DNA of 17,473 bases, taken from positions 1 through 17,473 of the forward strand of contig CALKWH010000358.1 in assembly GCA_938004375.1 (NCBI GenBank). Direction: 5' to 3'. A model generated the notes under the pieces. It searched no databases and was not told the origin of the DNA. It saw only the letters and a list, made by a program, of their open reading frames with translations. Shown in pieces: positions 7,031 through 14,228 of the stretch (the stretch's first letter is position 1; every line of letters starts with the position of its first letter). This DNA is from an uncultured Pseudomonadota bacterium. Lineage in GTDB: Bacteria; Myxococcota_A; Polyangia; HGW-17. Both the position numbers and the translations under genes were made by a program.

Positions 7031-9096
7031 GCTTCGCTCCTTCTCGTATGGGTGACATCCCGGAAAGCCTGGGGATCCATTTCGGAAATTTCGTGGACGG
7101 GCAGCTTGCGCTCGGTCCCCAACTGCCGCAGCTCCTCGTCGGTGTGCGGCAGGGGGCAGGAGAAGTGCTTGCCCGAGACGTAGTTGTGCACGGGGCAGAT
7201 GGAGAACGTCGGCGTGATGCTGAAATACGGCATGCGGAAGCGGTGCACGATGGAGCGCACCAGCTCCTTGACCGCGTTCGGGTCGTGGATGGCCTCGCCG
7301 AGGTACAGGTGCACGACGGTGCCGCCCGTGAAGAGCACCTGGAGGTCGTCCTGGTGGTTGAGCAGCTCGAAGATGTCCATGTCCACCGTCGCCGGTACGT
7401 GCACCGAGTTGGTGTAATATGGCACGGTGTCCGTCCCCTGCGCAAAAATCCGGGGAAAAGCCTCCCGGTCCTTTCGCGCGAGACGGAAAGAGGTGCTCTC
7501 GGCGGGGGTGGCCTCGAGGTTGTAGAAGTTGCCCGTCTCCTCCTGGATCTCCTGCAGCTTGTTGCGCAGGAAGTTCAGCACCTCCTGGGCGAACTCGCGG
7601 CTCCCGGGCTCGGTGATGGGCTGCTGCAGGAAGTTGATGCAGGCCTCGTTCATGCCGACGATCCCGATGGTGGAGAAGTGGTTGGACCACCACATCCCGA
7701 AGCGCTCCTTCACGCTGCGCAGATAGACCTGCGTGTAAGGATACAGACCGCGGTCGGTGAGCTCCTCGACGCGCTCACGACGCAGCTCCAGCGCGAGCCT
7801 GGCCTTGTCCACGAGGGCGTCGAGACGGGCGAAGAAGTCCTCGCGGTCGCGGGCCAGGTAACCGATGCGGGGCAGGTTCAGCGTGACCACGCCGATGCTG
7901 CCGGTGAGCGGGTTGGCGCCGAACAGGCCGCCGCCGCGGGACTGCAGCTCGCGGGCGTCGAGGCGCAGGCGGCAGCACATGGAGCGGACGTCGTCGGGGT
8001 TGAGATCGGAGTTGACGAAGTTGGAGAAGTACGGGATGCCGTACTTGCCGGTCATCGTCCAGATCGCCTCGAGGTTGGGGTTCTCGAAGTCGAAGGTCTT
8101 GTGGATGTTGTAGGTCGGGATCGGGAACGTGAAGATCCGGCCCCTGGCGTCGCCCTGACTCATCAGTTCGGCGATGGCGCGGTTGATCAGATCCATCTCG
8201 GCCTGGAACTCGCCGTAGGTCTCGGCCTGGGGCTCGCCGCCAATGATGACGGGCATGTTCGCCAGGGCCGGGGACGGCGTGAGATCCAAGGTGATGTTGG
8301 TGAACGGCGCCTGGAAGCCTACGCGGGTGGGCACGTTCAGGTTGAAGATGAACTCCTGCAGGCACTGTTTGACCTCGTCGTACTCCAGTTTGTCGTAGCG
8401 GATGAAGGGCGCGAGGTAGGTGTCGAAGTTCGAGAACGCCTGGGCGCCGGCGGCCTCGCCCTGCAGCGTGTAAAAGAAATTGTTGATCTGCCCCAGGATG
8501 GTGCGGAAGTGCTTGGCCGGGCTGCTCTCGATCTTGTTCGGCACGCCGCCGAAGCCCCGCATGAGCAGATCCATCAGATCCCAACCCACGCAGTACGGGC
8601 CCAGCACGCCCAGGTCGTGGATGTGCATCTCTCCCTGGTCATGGGCCTGGCGCACGGACTCGGGATAGATCGCGTGCAGCCAGTACTGTGCGACCAGGGT
8701 CGAGGCCAGGTGGAAGTTCAGCCCCTGCAGCGAGTAGTTCATGTTCGAATTTTCATGCACGCGCCAGTCGGACTGATCCAGATAGGAGTTGATCAGTTTC
8801 TCGGCCTCCTGGGTGGGCCTGGGGGCCAGGCGGTCGGCGAGCACCTTGGCGACGGGGACGAAGCCCAGGCGACGGAGCTCGTCGATCATCAACTGGGAGA
8901 CCTGCGCGGTGGAAGGGATGGTCCCGGGCTTGAAGAACTGATGATAGAGGATGCCCTCGAGGTGCAGGGCGATGCCCTCGCAGTCGATCAGGTCCTTCAT
9001 GCCGGCGGGATCGGACGCCTCGCGCAGCGTCTCGATCAGCCGGTCCTGGTTGTAATGAACAACTTCGCCTTCCGTGGTGCGGACGAGCCATTCCAT
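7027..9096 (-). CDS. nrdD: Anaerobic (class III) ribonucleoside-triphosphate reductase, catalytic subunit lacking the glycyl-radical tail
   Basis: A 689-residue protein that should reduce ribonucleotides to deoxyribonucleotides without oxygen. The N-terminus (about 1-95) looks like an ATP-cone allosteric domain. The ten-stranded barrel includes ENSNMNYSLQGLN, FTNITLDLTP, MCCRLRLD (373-380, candidate active-site Cys), GSIGVVTLNLPRIGYL and NFYNLEATPAES. Near the C-terminus the NrdD zinc-site region reads C634-PVH-...-C647-PLPH, with His in place of some of the usual cysteines. It then stops at residue 689 without the RVxGY glycyl-radical motif, which is in the next gene, overlapping by 4 bp. 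GGAGGG precedes the ATG by 10 bases. It is the first gene of the minus-strand run, downstream of a long AT-rich region likely to hold its promoter and control sites. Confidence 0.93.
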   Translation of the reverse strand: MEWLVRTTEGEVVHYNQDRLIETLREASDPAGMKDLIDCEGIALHLEGILYHQFFKPGTIPSTAQVSQLMIDELRRLGFVPVAKVLADRLAPRPTQEAEKLINSYLDQSDWRVHENSNMNYSLQGLNFHLASTLVAQYWLHAIYPESVRQAHDQGEMHIHDLGVLGPYCVGWDLMDLLMRGFGGVPNKIESSPAKHFRTILGQINNFFYTLQGEAAGAQAFSNFDTYLAPFIRYDKLEYDEVKQCLQEFIFNLNVPTRVGFQAPFTNITLDLTPSPALANMPVIIGGEPQAETYGEFQAEMDLINRAIAELMSQGDARGRIFTFPIPTYNIHKTFDFENPNLEAIWTMTGKYGIPYFSNFVNSDLNPDDVRSMCCRLRLDARELQSRGGGLFGANPLTGSIGVVTLNLPRIGYLARDREDFFARLDALVDKARLALELRRERVEELTDRGLYPYTQVYLRSVKERFGMWWSNHFSTIGIVGMNEACINFLQQPITEPGSREFAQEVLNFLRNKLQEIQEETGNFYNLEATPAESTSFRLARKDREAFPRIFAQGTDTVPYYTNSVHVPATVDMDIFELLNHQDDLQVLFTGGTVVHLYLGEAIHDPNAVKELVRSIVHRFRMPYFSITPTFSICPVHNYVSGKHFSCPLPHTDEELRQLGTERKLPVHEISEMDPQAFRDVTHTRRSEA
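7037..7042 (-). promoter_or_regulatory. Shine-Dalgarno deciding the glycyl-radical gene start
   Basis: On the minus strand AAGGAG is placed six bases before the ATG at 7030, inside the last codons of nrdD. This supports independent translation initiation of the 62-residue protein by coupling at the ATGA overlap, rather than a frameshifted single nrdD gene. Confidence 0.8.
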
Positions 9097-9211
9097 CAGT
9101 GGTGTTCCCTCCGGACGGGTATTTCTCTACAGTTGAAAAAAAAAATCAAATCCGGGGTCGGCGAGGTTTGTGGGCGGTAAATCACAAAAACAAAACACAC
9201 GTGGAAAGTCG

Positions 9212-9234
9212 CTGTAATCATTGAATATTTACAG
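9212..9234. promoter_or_regulatory. Inverted repeat upstream of nrdD, possible operator
   Basis: CTGTAA (9212-9217) and TTACAG (9229-9234) form a perfect 6-bp inverted repeat with an 11-bp AT-rich spacer. Adjacent CGC/GCG bases extend the symmetry with a 2-base offset. It is 116-138 bp upstream of the nrdD start, a plausible place for a regulator site. The regulator is unknown, and it does not match the NrdR box well. Confidence 0.4.
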
Positions 9235-9292
9235 AGCGGAATTTCTGTACTCCACACTTTTTGAGGTTTCCACTGACACTGAAAACGCGGCA

Positions 9293-9308
9293 TCACAATA
9301 TTTTTGAC
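9293..9308. promoter_or_regulatory. Possible NrdR half-box
   Basis: TCACAATAT at 9293-9301 matches one half of the NrdR palindrome (about ACACWATAT) at eight of nine positions, but the other half (TTTTTGAC) does not. NrdR boxes normally come in pairs and no second full copy is seen, so this is only a weak candidate for the control of nrdD, whose family NrdR commonly regulates. Confidence 0.2.
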
Positions 9309-9458
9309 AAATAGCCCCGCCCGCATTTGTCCCGCAAATACAGGCGGTTTTACCCCCCTCTTTCCGGTGGGAGTTTTTCTGCCTTTGTGTTTCCACGGTT
9401 TTTTTTTTCGGTTTTTTTCGTGAGGATCGAAAACCCTTGAAAATGCAGGTGAATGACA

Positions 9459-9478
9459 ATCCGGACGGCGGACCGGAT
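9459..9478. other. Hairpin-forming inverted repeat
   Basis: ATCCGG (9459-9464) and CCGGAT (9473-9478) form a 6-bp stem with an 8-base loop. It lies near the middle of the divergent region; its role is unknown. Confidence 0.4.
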
Positions 9479-9496
9479 CCGATAACTCCGCACCTG

Positions 9497-9512
9497 CCCC
9501 CTTGACAGGGGG
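9497..9512. other. G/C hairpin, terminator-like but without an upstream gene
   Basis: CCCCCT (9497-9502) and AGGGGG (9507-9512) form a 6-bp stem with a TGAC tetraloop, followed on the plus strand by GTTTT. It resembles a short intrinsic terminator, but no plus-strand gene ends before it; it could act on an unannotated leader or be an operator. Confidence 0.35.
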
Positions 9513-9666
9513 GTTTTCCGGCGGATTTTTTTGGGGGAAAAGACCACCTCCGACCGGACGCCTCCGCAAACAGCTTGCAGTCACAGCCGGTTTTCGAAGT
9601 CACTCCCGGAAGCGGATCCGAAGGGTCGGATCCGGATCCCACGACGGTCCAAGGGAATAATGGCAG

Positions 9667-9672
9667 TATACT
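9667..9672 (+). promoter_or_regulatory. Possible -10 element for the M24 peptidase operon
   Basis: TATACT matches the sigma70 -10 consensus at five of six positions in an AT-rich stretch. No good -35 is seen 16-18 bases upstream. If used, the leader would be about 140 bases and would include the inverted repeat CTCGCG (9704-9709) / CGCGAG (9729-9734). Weak. Confidence 0.25.
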
Positions 9673-9816
9673 AATAAATAAAAGAAAACTTTTTTCGGGA
9701 TCCCTCGCGACGGAAGTCTCTCTTGGTCCGCGAGCGCCATCCGTGCTAGAAAAGGGGCCGCCGGGACAAAGGGTTGGACGCTCCCCGGCTTGGTTTTTCG
9801 CTTGGAGCGCACGGTC

Positions 9817-10995
9817 ATGAATCCATTCGAAGACAGGATCGCCAGGTTCTCGGAGGCCCTCTTCCGGGAAAAAATCGAGCTCGCCGTCGTGATGCAGAAC
9901 GTCGATCTCTTCTATTTCACCGGGACCCTCGTCCAGGGGCTGCTGCTCGTGGACGACCGCGGCGGCCGTCGGTTCCTGGTGCAGAAGCCGGTGACCCGCG
10001 CGACCCGGGAGAGCCGGATCGAGCCCGTGGTGCCCGTGAAAGGTCCCCGGGACTGGGGCCCGCAGCTCGCCGACTTCCTCGGCGATCGAAAGGTGGAGAC
10101 CCTGGGCCTCGAGACCGATGTCGTGCCCTGGGAGCTCGCCGGCCGGCTGTCGGCGTGCCTGCCCGGCGCCCGGATCGTGGGCGTCTCGAACCTCATCCGC
10201 CGGCTCCGGGCGGTCAAGGACGAAGGCGAGCTCGGACACATCCGGCGGGCCGGGGCCATCCTGGCCGGCACCTTCGACGCGCTGCGCGGCTTTCTGCGGC
10301 CCGGGTTGCGGGAACTGGAGATCGCCGCCTTCGTCGAACACCACATGCGGCTCGCCGGCCACCAGGGGATCATGCGCGTGCGCAAGTTCAACATGGAGTT
10401 GTACTACGGCGCCCTGGGCGTCTCGGCCTCGGTGCGTCGACCCACCCTGTTCGACGGTCCCGTGGGGGGCACCGGGCTGTACGCGGCGGCGCCGTTCTTC
10501 TCGGGGAACGCGTTGTTCGAGGCCGGCGACACCCTGGTCGTCGATCTGATGGCGGGCGTGGAAGGCTATCTGGCCGACGGCACGCGGACCTACGCGCTGG
10601 ACCCCGTGCCCGCGGCCGTGGACGAGCGCCAGGCCGTGCTGCTGGCGCTCGAGGAGGAGGTCCGCCGACGCCTGATCCCCGGCACAGTGCCCGAGTCCCT
10701 GTGGACGCTCGCCCTCGAGCGGACCACGGCCGCCGGGATGTCCGGCGGCTTCATGGGCTACGGCGAGAACCAGGTGCGCTTCCTCGGGCACGGCGTCGGG
10801 CTCGAGATCGACGAGCTGCCCGTGCTCGCCCCGCGCTTCTCCGATCCCCTGGAGGCCGGCATGGTGGTGGCCGTGGAGCCCAAGTATTTCGACGACGAGC
10901 TCTCCACCGGCGTCGAAGACACCTATATCGTCACGCCCGACGGGGGCGAGGGGGTGATCCCCTTCCCCGGCGAGGTGGTGCACCTCCCCGGTTGA
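9817..10995 (+). CDS. M24-family metallopeptidase (Xaa-Pro dipeptidase-like)
   Basis: A 392-residue cytoplasmic enzyme of the pita-bread fold, expected to cleave X-Pro dipeptides or the N-terminal residue before proline. The N-terminal creatinase-type domain (about 1-125) has VMQNVDLFYFTGTLVQG. The catalytic domain carries all five dinuclear metal ligands: D243 (TLVVDLM), D254 (YLADGTRTY), H325 (RFLGHGVGLEIDELP), E354 (VAVEPKYF) and E367 (GVEDTYIV). There is no signal peptide. I chose the ATG at 9817, with GGAG nine bases upstream; in-frame TTG codons at 9790 and 9802 could extend it slightly. It is the first gene of a three-gene operon and is followed after 18 bp by the IscU-like gene. Members of this family can also be creatinase-like or methionine-aminopeptidase-like, so the substrate is not certain. 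Confidence 0.88.
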   Translation: MNPFEDRIARFSEALFREKIELAVVMQNVDLFYFTGTLVQGLLLVDDRGGRRFLVQKPVTRATRESRIEPVVPVKGPRDWGPQLADFLGDRKVETLGLETDVVPWELAGRLSACLPGARIVGVSNLIRRLRAVKDEGELGHIRRAGAILAGTFDALRGFLRPGLRELEIAAFVEHHMRLAGHQGIMRVRKFNMELYYGALGVSASVRRPTLFDGPVGGTGLYAAAPFFSGNALFEAGDTLVVDLMAGVEGYLADGTRTYALDPVPAAVDERQAVLLALEEEVRRRLIPGTVPESLWTLALERTTAAGMSGGFMGYGENQVRFLGHGVGLEIDELPVLAPRFSDPLEAGMVVAVEPKYFDDELSTGVEDTYIVTPDGGEGVIPFPGEVVHLPG

Positions 10996-11013
10996 GCCGG
11001 CCGCGAGGAACCC

Positions 11014-11445
11014 ATGCTCACCCCCGAGATGCTCTCCACCCTGTCCCGGACCTACTCCGAAGACTTTTTGCGCTGGTGCCGCGCCCCGGCCCACTGCCGG
11101 TGGCTGCCCGTCTTCCACGCCCGCGGCGAGCACCGCGCGGCCAACGGCGACCGGATCGAATTCCGGCTGCGCCTTTCCGACGGCGTCATCACCGAGTTGG
11201 GGTTCGGCTTCGAGGGGCGCGCCGTGCTGCTGGCCGCGGGCGAGGCCGTCTGCTCCCTTGGCGAGGGGCTGACGGTGACCCAGGCCCTGGCCGCGTGCAC
11301 CGAGGAGGCCATCGCCGCCGAGCTCGGCGCGCTGCCCGACGCGGACGTCTGGAGCCTGGCCCAGGTGCGCGAGGCGCTGCGCGTGTGCCTGCTCGACGCC
11401 TTGACCGTGGCCCGCCACCCGTGGAAAGGACCGTATGTGAAATGA
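11014..11445 (+). CDS. IscU/SufU-like protein lacking two of three cluster-ligand cysteines
   Basis: A 143-residue protein with the NifU-N/IscU/SufU fold signature. GDRIEFRLRLSDGVITELGF (45-64) lines up with the scaffold segment CGDxIxLxxxxxDxxIxDxxF, FEGRAVLLAAGEAV (66-79) with GxGCxxSxASASMM, and LRVCLLDAL (122-130) with the RxxCxxLxxxAL segment. Of the three conserved cluster-ligand cysteines, the first is N44 and the second R69; only the third, C125, remains. The Asp of the CGD motif is kept (D46). Other cysteines (22, 28, 80, 95) are not at family positions. It may therefore not assemble [2Fe-2S] clusters in the standard way. GAGGA lies just upstream of the ATG, and its stop overlaps the next gene as ATGA. 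Family assignment is by motif recall. Confidence 0.65.
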   Translation: MLTPEMLSTLSRTYSEDFLRWCRAPAHCRWLPVFHARGEHRAANGDRIEFRLRLSDGVITELGFGFEGRAVLLAAGEAVCSLGEGLTVTQALAACTEEAIAAELGALPDADVWSLAQVREALRVCLLDALTVARHPWKGPYVK

Positions 11446-12350
11446 AGAAGGAATGGTTCTCCATCCTGTGGATCCTGGCCGTGATCTTCGGCGTGGTGGC
11501 CCTGATCTCGACCTGGAACCAGAAGAAACTGGGCTTCAAACGGAACCGCATGAACGAGGAGAAGGAATACCTGTGCAAAAAGATCGCCCAGTGGATGCCC
11601 CAGTACGGGGGCACCCTGGAGCCCGCGGCCTGCGAGAACCTGCTGGCCCGCGTGGGCCTGGGCCGGTGGCCGGACTACCGGGACTGCCTGGACGAGAAGG
11701 ATCCGCTGCCGTGCGCCTCGGTCCACCTGTGCCGGGATCTGGGGGACGAGGGCTGCCTGCTCAAGGCCCGGGTGGCCCTGGGGCACGCCGAGCTCCGATC
11801 CGATGGACTCAAGGAGCTCGTCGACCTGTGCGAGAAAAAGAACCTGGTGGCGGCTTGCGCCCACCTGCAGCAACTGGCCGCCGAGCAGCCGGAGCTGGGC
11901 CTCGCCCCCCCGAAGGTGTGGCACTCCCGGGTCTGCCGGCTCTCGGGCCGCAACTGCGCCACGGCGCAGGACCACGCGCTGCGGAGCTGCCTGACGAACC
12001 CCGTGGACGTCGCCTGCGCCGACCGCCTCGGGACCGACGCGGATCCCATGGGGCTGTTCCTCGCCTGCGAGGCCGGCGACGGGCGCCTGTGCCGTCGTTG
12101 GGCCGAGGTCCTGTTCCCCCATCTGACGCGCCCGGACGACCCCTTCTGGTCCGAAGCGCGCCTGGGACAACTATGTCTTCTGGGCGACGCCGTCTCCTGC
12201 GGCCGCATGGGCCAGCGGCATCCGGAGGGAAGGCTCCTGACCCACGCCTGCGCCCAGGGTGACCCCGGCGCCTGCGCCCGCCTGATGGAGACCGAGTCCG
12301 ATCCCGTGCGCCGTCGCTTCCTCGAGCACCGCATCTCCCACGGCGGGTGA
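11442..12350 (+). CDS. Membrane-anchored Cys-rich Sel1-like (Hcp-type) repeat protein
   Basis: A 302-residue protein with an N-terminal uncleaved signal anchor or TM helix (7-24) and an extracytoplasmic domain with about 18 cysteines. Segments such as LACEAGDGRLCRRWA (208-221), LCLLGDAVSCGRMG (244-257) and ACAQGDPGACARLME (269-283) follow the (A)C-x2-GD-x3-C-x2-(L/M) pattern of Cys-rich Sel1-like repeats. In these each helical hairpin is pinned by a disulfide, as in Helicobacter Hcp proteins. Earlier segments (CRDLGDEGCLLKA, LCEKKNLVAACAHL) are looser copies. Such proteins usually mediate protein-protein contacts outside the cytoplasm; the partner is unknown. The start overlaps the IscU-like stop by 4 bp (ATGA) with AAAGGA upstream. 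It ends 6 bp before the convergent RCC1 lipoprotein gene. Confidence 0.72.
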   Translation: MKKEWFSILWILAVIFGVVALISTWNQKKLGFKRNRMNEEKEYLCKKIAQWMPQYGGTLEPAACENLLARVGLGRWPDYRDCLDEKDPLPCASVHLCRDLGDEGCLLKARVALGHAELRSDGLKELVDLCEKKNLVAACAHLQQLAAEQPELGLAPPKVWHSRVCRLSGRNCATAQDHALRSCLTNPVDVACADRLGTDADPMGLFLACEAGDGRLCRRWAEVLFPHLTRPDDPFWSEARLGQLCLLGDAVSCGRMGQRHPEGRLLTHACAQGDPGACARLMETESDPVRRRFLEHRISHGG

Positions 12351-12356
12351 GCACCG

Positions 12357-14228
12357 TCAGAACTGCACGGGGACCGGCGTGAGCCGCGCGCTGGTCGTGC
12401 CGTCGCCGAGGCGGCCGCTGTCGTTGTTGCCCCAGCACCACAGGGCGCCCGAGACGAGCAGGGCGCAGTTGTGCGCGCCCCCCGAGAAGATCCCGGCCAC
12501 CCCCGCGTTCAGCCCCAGCACGGCCACCGGCGTGGAGCGGTTCTCCGTCGTCCCGTCACCGAGCTGGCCGAACTGGTTGGTGCCCCAACACCAGGCAGAG
12601 CCGTCAGTCTTCACCGCGCAGGTCTGGTGGCCGCCCGCGCCGATGCCCGCCACGCCCGAGGTCAGGCCGGAGACCTGCACCGGGGAGGAGCGGTTGGCCA
12701 CCGTCCCGTCCCCGAGGCGTCCGTTGAGGTTGTAGCCCCAGCACCAGGCCGAGCCGTCGGTCTTCACCGCGCAGGTGTGGAACCCGCCGGCCGAGATCCG
12801 CGCCGCGTCGGAGGACAACTGGGGGAGGAGGAACGGGGTGTTCCGGTCGGCCGTGGCGCCGTCGCCGAGCTGGCCGAACTGGTTGCCGCCCCAGCATCGC
12901 ACGCCCCCGGCGCCGCCCACCACGCACGCGTGGTTGCCTCCCACGGACAGGGCCTGGGCCGCCGAGACCCCGGAGACCTGCACCGGCGTCGCGCGGTTCG
13001 TGTTGGTTCCGTCGCCCACCTGGCCCTGGAGGTTGCGCCCCCAGCACCAGATCGTGCCGTCGGCCTTGCGGGCGCAGGAGTGATAGCTGCCCGCCCCCAC
13101 CTCGACCACCCCGGAACCCAGGCCGCTGACTGCCACCGGAACGCCCGAGGCGTCCGTGCCCCCGTTGCCCAGCTGGCCATCGGAGCCCTGCCCCCAGCAC
13201 CAGACGGCACCGGTGGACTTCACCGCGCACGAGTGGAACATGCCGCCGGAGATCTGGACCCCCTGGGAGGTGACCCCGGAGACCTGCACCGGCCGTTCGG
13301 CGTCCTCGAAGGTCCCGTCCCCGAGCCGGCCGTCGCCGTTGAAGCCCCAGCACCAGGCCGAGCCGTCGGACCGGATCGCGCAGGTCTGGCCGCCGCCGGC
13401 CCCCACCGCGGTCCAGCGGGCGCAGGCGGTGGCGTCGAACGCGCAGCCGGCGCAGGCGAGCGTCCCGCCGCCGGGCCAACCCTGGTTCTGGCAGGTGGCA
13501 CCCCCGAGGTTGCCGCCGTCGCAGCGCTCGTGGGCCGCCTGGATGACGCCGTCCCCGCAGCGTCCGCTGCACCCTCCGGTGTCCAGCGAGAGACACCCGG
13601 CCGCGCACGCCAGGGTGCCCTCGTAAAAGCCCTCGTCCTGGCAGGTGAAGCCCGCCGTCTCGGCGCCGTCACAGAGCTCGCCGCCGGCCACGAGTCCGTC
13701 CCCGCACACGGTGGCGCACACGCTGGGCGTGCCCGCGCACTGCCAGCCCGCCTCCAGCGCGCACAGGGCGCTGCAGCCGTCCCCGTCCTGCCGGGAACCG
13801 TCGTCGCAGGTCTCCCCCTCGTCCAGCAGGCCGTCACCGCACAACGTCTCGCACACGATCACCCCGTAGGTGCAGTCGGGAGCGCACACCAGGGTGCCGC
13901 CCGCGTACCCCAGGCCGGTGCAGGTGGCGCCCCCGAGGTCGTCGCCGTCGCAGTCCTCCCCCTCCTCTTTCAGGCCGTTGCCGCAGGCGGGGGTGCAGTC
14001 CCCGGGGCAGTTCACCGAGTGCTCGGGAGCCTCGCACTGCCCGTCGCCGCAGCGGGCGGGATCGCGCAGGCAGTCGGCCCCGCAGGCGCCCTCGCCCGGC
14101 GGATCGCACTCCTCCGGCGCAACCACCTCCCCGTCCCCGCAGAAGGGTCCGGCGGCCCCGCCGGGGGTGCACGAGAGGAACCCGCAGGCGACGACGGCGA
14201 ACCACGCGCCGAGCAATGCATGTTTCAT
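12357..14228 (-). CDS. Lipoprotein with Cys-rich CGDG repeats and a seven-blade RCC1 propeller
   Basis: A 623-residue exported protein. The N-terminal signal ends in a probable lipobox FLSC20 (VVAC15 is an alternative). Residues of roughly 30-330 hold six 'CGDG/CGNG...E.CD' modules of the Myxococcus Cys-rich repeat type (for example CGDGLLDEGETCDDGS). The C-terminal half contains seven RCC1-like blades, each with a C-A-x4-DG-x2-WCWG core followed by G.LGDGT and P..V, which suits a complete seven-bladed propeller. Blades 5 and 6 share the core CAVKTDGSAWCWG. Paired cysteines in every blade suggest disulfides in an oxidising compartment. Likely role: surface adhesion or binding; the ligand is unknown. 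The start at 14228 is favoured by AGGAGG seven bases upstream; an in-frame ATG at 14303 would precede the signal peptide and is rejected. It is divergent from the S9 peptidase gene. Confidence 0.85.
   Translation of the reverse strand: MKHALLGAWFAVVACGFLSCTPGGAAGPFCGDGEVVAPEECDPPGEGACGADCLRDPARCGDGQCEAPEHSVNCPGDCTPACGNGLKEEGEDCDGDDLGGATCTGLGYAGGTLVCAPDCTYGVIVCETLCGDGLLDEGETCDDGSRQDGDGCSALCALEAGWQCAGTPSVCATVCGDGLVAGGELCDGAETAGFTCQDEGFYEGTLACAAGCLSLDTGGCSGRCGDGVIQAAHERCDGGNLGGATCQNQGWPGGGTLACAGCAFDATACARWTAVGAGGGQTCAIRSDGSAWCWGFNGDGRLGDGTFEDAERPVQVSGVTSQGVQISGGMFHSCAVKSTGAVWCWGQGSDGQLGNGGTDASGVPVAVSGLGSGVVEVGAGSYHSCARKADGTIWCWGRNLQGQVGDGTNTNRATPVQVSGVSAAQALSVGGNHACVVGGAGGVRCWGGNQFGQLGDGATADRNTPFLLPQLSSDAARISAGGFHTCAVKTDGSAWCWGYNLNGRLGDGTVANRSSPVQVSGLTSGVAGIGAGGHQTCAVKTDGSAWCWGTNQFGQLGDGTTENRSTPVAVLGLNAGVAGIFSGGAHNCALLVSGALWCWGNNDSGRLGDGTTSARLTPVPVQF

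Larger units (their letters stand above)
9097..9816. other. 720-bp AT-rich divergent intergenic region
   Basis: This lies between nrdD (leftward) and the M24 peptidase gene (rightward). It is markedly poorer in G/C than the rest of the window and holds homopolymer runs: A10 at 9136-9145, T10 at 9399-9408, T7 at 9412-9418 and 9526-9532, T6 at 9690-9695. Both flanking genes start here, so it should contain two promoters, and the A/T tracts may bend DNA. I find no convincing gene. A 162-codon minus-strand ORF (9584-9096) has low-complexity, basic, atypical composition. Hairpins and inverted repeats inside it are listed separately. No tRNA, DnaA-box cluster or mobile element is seen. Confidence 0.7.

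Noticed and set aside
7020..7045. Frameshift error splitting a normal nrdD
   Set aside because: A strong Shine-Dalgarno at ideal spacing and a clean ATGA overlap support a genuine separate gene; the NrdD tail before the stop also reads as coding sequence. Read data would settle it.
9133..9149. FNR-type box TTGA...TCAA upstream of nrdD
   Set aside because: The arms are separated by nine A residues rather than the spacing in TTGAT-N4-ATCAA; the symmetry comes mostly from an A-run.
7048..9180. 710-codon plus-strand ORF opposite nrdD
   Set aside because: Antisense shadow of a well-supported NrdD; Val/Gly/His-rich composition and no domain.
9096..9584. 162-codon minus-strand ORF ending in a TGATG overlap with the nrdD start
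   Set aside because: The overlap is suggestive, but the product is rich in Lys/Pro/Arg with homopolymer-encoded runs (FFF, KKK), has no recognisable domain, no clear ribosome-binding site, and codon use unlike all neighbours. It spans the likely nrdD promoter.
9097..9816. Replication origin
   Set aside because: AT-rich and intergenic, but no DnaA-box cluster and no dnaA, dnaN or gid genes nearby.
9229..11418. 729-codon minus-strand ORF
   Set aside because: Antisense to the M24 and IscU-like genes; a product of high GC at third positions. Its translation is Gly/His/Gln/Ala-rich without motifs.
9774..11441. Long in-frame upstream extension of the Sel1-like gene
   Set aside because: The frame is open by GC bias across the two upstream genes; the real start is the ATG at 11442 with a TM helix and ATGA overlap.
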